Assembly: GCA_020026115.1 (NCBI GenBank)
Contig: JAHHQY010000049.1
Location: 1-5,653, forward strand
Source of the DNA: Actinobacillus sp.
Lineage (GTDB): Bacteria > Pseudomonadota > Gammaproteobacteria > Enterobacterales > Pasteurellaceae
Reading direction: 5' to 3'
DNA: 5,653 bases
Both the position numbers and the translations under genes were made by a program. Of the stretch, positions 4,469 to 5,653 are shown in pieces. Under the pieces are notes generated by a model that was not told where the DNA came from, searched no databases, and was given only the letters and a program-made list of their open reading frames with translations. How positions within the stretch are numbered: position 1 is the first letter of the stretch; every line of letters starts with the position of its first letter.

Positions 4469-5653
4469 TATTGAATATCCTTTTGTCGTTGAGCTAAAAG
4501 TTCTGCAAAAAATCCTTGTTTTTCTAATTGTGCAAAAGTGCCTTGTTGCACAATTTCCCCTTGGTGCATCACTAAAATTTGATCGCATTGTTTTAAATCT
4601 TCAATACGATGCGTAATCATCAAAGTGGTTTGTAAACGGCTGATTTTTTCTAATGCGGTTAAAACTAAATTTTCCGAATGTGCATCTAAACTTGCCGTGG
4701 GTTCATCTAATAACATCAGTTTTCCCTGACGCAATAAGGCGCGCGCGATGGCTAAACGTTGCGCTTGCCCCACTGAAAGCCCGCTACTTTCTTCATTGAT
4801 TTCCGCATCTAATCCCATTTTTTCCACAAACTCTGTGGCTTGAGCTTGAGCTAAGGCTTGCTGAATTTGCGCATGGCTCGCTTTTAGCTCACCTAATAAT
4901 AAATTTTCCCGTAAACTGCCCGCTTGCAATAAAGGGTTTTGCCCAACCCAAGCTATTTGCGCGCGCCATTGGTTTAAATTTAATGTGCGCAATTCCAAGC
5001 CATTTATCGTAAGAGACCCTTCATAGGCTAAAAAACCTAATAAGGCATTCATTAGAGAGGTTTTTCCTGCGCCACTTTGCCCCACTAAGGCCGTTAAACT
5101 TTGCGCGGGCAAGCTAAAGGTTAAAGGTGCGGTTAAAGGCGTACCGTTTGGTGCAAGAACAACACAATCTTTGCCTTGAATATAAATATCCTTTTCTGTA
5201 ACAACCTCTGTTTGAGCACAATTTTTCGGTGCGAGCGTACTTTTTTGTTCTAAAAAATCCACAATTTCATCCGCAGCCCCAATGCCTGCGGCGCGATCGT
5301 GGTAATAAGTGCCAAGGTCGCGCAAGGGTTGGTAAAATTCAGGTGCTAAGGTTAAACAGAAAAAGCCTGAAAATAATGTCAAGGCGCTATCATAAGTGCC
5401 AAACTCAAGTTTGCCTAAATAGCTAAAACCGAAATATACCGCCATAAGCGCGATGGAAATGGCAGTAAAAAATTCCAATACGGCAGAAGAAAGAAAGGCC
5501 ATTTTCAACACGTCCATGGTGGTTTCACGAAATTCTTCCGTGCTTTCTTCAATGTGCGCGGTTTGCTCGGCCGTTTTATTGAAAAGACGTAAGGTTTCTA
5601 AACCACGCAAACGGTCTAAAAATTGCCCACTTAATTGAGCCAACACCGCCATA
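4468..5653 (-). CDS. cydD: CydD, partner subunit of the CydDC transporter; N-terminus outside the window
   Basis: The C-terminal 394-395 residues of CydD are present and the gene runs off the right edge. The Met at 5650-5652 is internal. Full-length CydD is about 588 residues in E. coli, so roughly 190 are missing, including the first membrane segments. Counting from that Met, LSGQFLDRLRG (7-17) is a CydD-typical cytoplasmic stretch, two membrane segments lie at about 50-78 and 87-110, and GTYYHDR (114-120) carries the His thought to correspond to E. coli His312, near the haem site. The ATPase domain is intact: Walker A GQSGAGKT (191-198), Q-loop Gln238, signature LSVGQ (292-296), Walker B LMLLDE (312-317) and His348. 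LSVGQ instead of LSGGQ also occurs in E. coli CydD, so it is not a defect. The stop TAA shares a base with the cydC ATG. The pair forms an operon with cydD first. Confidence 0.96.
   Translation of the reverse strand, partial: MAVLAQLSGQFLDRLRGLETLRLFNKTAEQTAHIEESTEEFRETTMDVLKMAFLSSAVLEFFTAISIALMAVYFGFSYLGKLEFGTYDSALTLFSGFFCLTLAPEFYQPLRDLGTYYHDRAAGIGAADEIVDFLEQKSTLAPKNCAQTEVVTEKDIYIQGKDCVVLAPNGTPLTAPLTFSLPAQSLTALVGQSGAGKTSLMNALLGFLAYEGSLTINGLELRTLNLNQWRAQIAWVGQNPLLQAGSLRENLLLGELKASHAQIQQALAQAQATEFVEKMGLDAEINEESSGLSVGQAQRLAIARALLRQGKLMLLDEPTASLDAHSENLVLTALEKISRLQTTLMITHRIEDLKQCDQILVMHQGEIVQQGTFAQLEKQGFFAELLAQRQKDIQ
4478..4482 (-). promoter_or_regulatory. Ribosome binding site of cydC inside the 3' end of cydD
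   Basis: On the minus strand AAGGA lies nine bases before the cydC ATG, within the last codons of cydD. Together with the TAATG junction at 4466-4470 it supports the start at 4468 and suggests stop-restart coupling. No separate promoter for cydC is evident. Confidence 0.65.

Noticed and set aside
4469..4588. 40-residue N-terminal extension of CydC
   Set aside because: The extension lies wholly within cydD in another frame, does not resemble any CydC N-terminus, and the ATG at 4468 has a Shine-Dalgarno and the TAATG coupling junction.
4892..4896. LSVGQ in CydD as a defective ABC signature
   Set aside because: The same substitution is found in E. coli CydD as I recall it, and the Walker A, Walker B, Q-loop and H-loop residues are all intact.
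1..5653. CRISPR arrays, insertion sequences, toxin-antitoxin or defence systems
   Set aside because: No spaced direct repeats, terminal inverted repeats, transposase or small paired genes are visible anywhere in the window.

Overview
The window looks like chromosomal backbone of a low-GC gammaproteobacterium, most likely a member of the Pasteurellaceae (Haemophilus, Aggregatibacter, Pasteurella or a relative). The reasons are the AT-rich base composition, a CCA-encoding tRNA-Asn of enterobacterial/Haemophilus type, a CydD-CydC pair that reads clearly like its gammaproteobacterial homologues, and T-rich intrinsic terminators throughout. I saw no exact Haemophilus-type (AAGTGCGGT) or Actinobacillus-type (ACAAGCGGT) uptake signal by eye, only one-mismatch relatives, so the genus is not fixed.

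Layout from left to right. (1) Bases 1-54 are the 3' part of a tRNA-Asn(GTT) gene cut by the window edge, followed by an AT-rich hairpin and a strong intrinsic terminator. (2) Bases 217-1203 (+) encode a 328-residue YrbG-type Ca2+/cation exchanger of the CaCA superfamily, with its own likely promoter and two possible terminators. (3) Bases 1204-1449 are a non-coding stretch with a likely promoter, a structured leader that ends in a terminator-like hairpin plus eight T, and a Shine-Dalgarno sequence that can fold into a small hairpin. (4) Bases 1450-2640 (+) encode an FMN-dependent alpha-hydroxy-acid dehydrogenase that is LldD-like but not canonical LldD. (5) Bases 2660-2691 hold a 15-bp perfect palindrome, a bidirectional terminator between convergent genes. 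(6) Bases 2723-4468 (-) encode CydC, and 4468-5653 (-) encode the C-terminal two thirds of CydD. The two share one base in a TAATG stop/start junction.

There is a loose respiratory theme. The flavin dehydrogenase would feed electrons from a 2-hydroxy acid (L-lactate is the natural guess) to the quinone pool, and CydDC is needed to assemble cytochrome bd, one of the terminal oxidases that empties that pool. The genes converge, so they are not an operon, and any functional link is inference. The exchanger is an independent unit.

I found no mobile element, CRISPR array, prophage or defence system. The least explained part is the leader of the dehydrogenase gene (about 1347-1446): a promoter followed by a two-hairpin module with a terminator-like end, about 30 bases before the start codon. 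It may be an attenuated leader or a small RNA.
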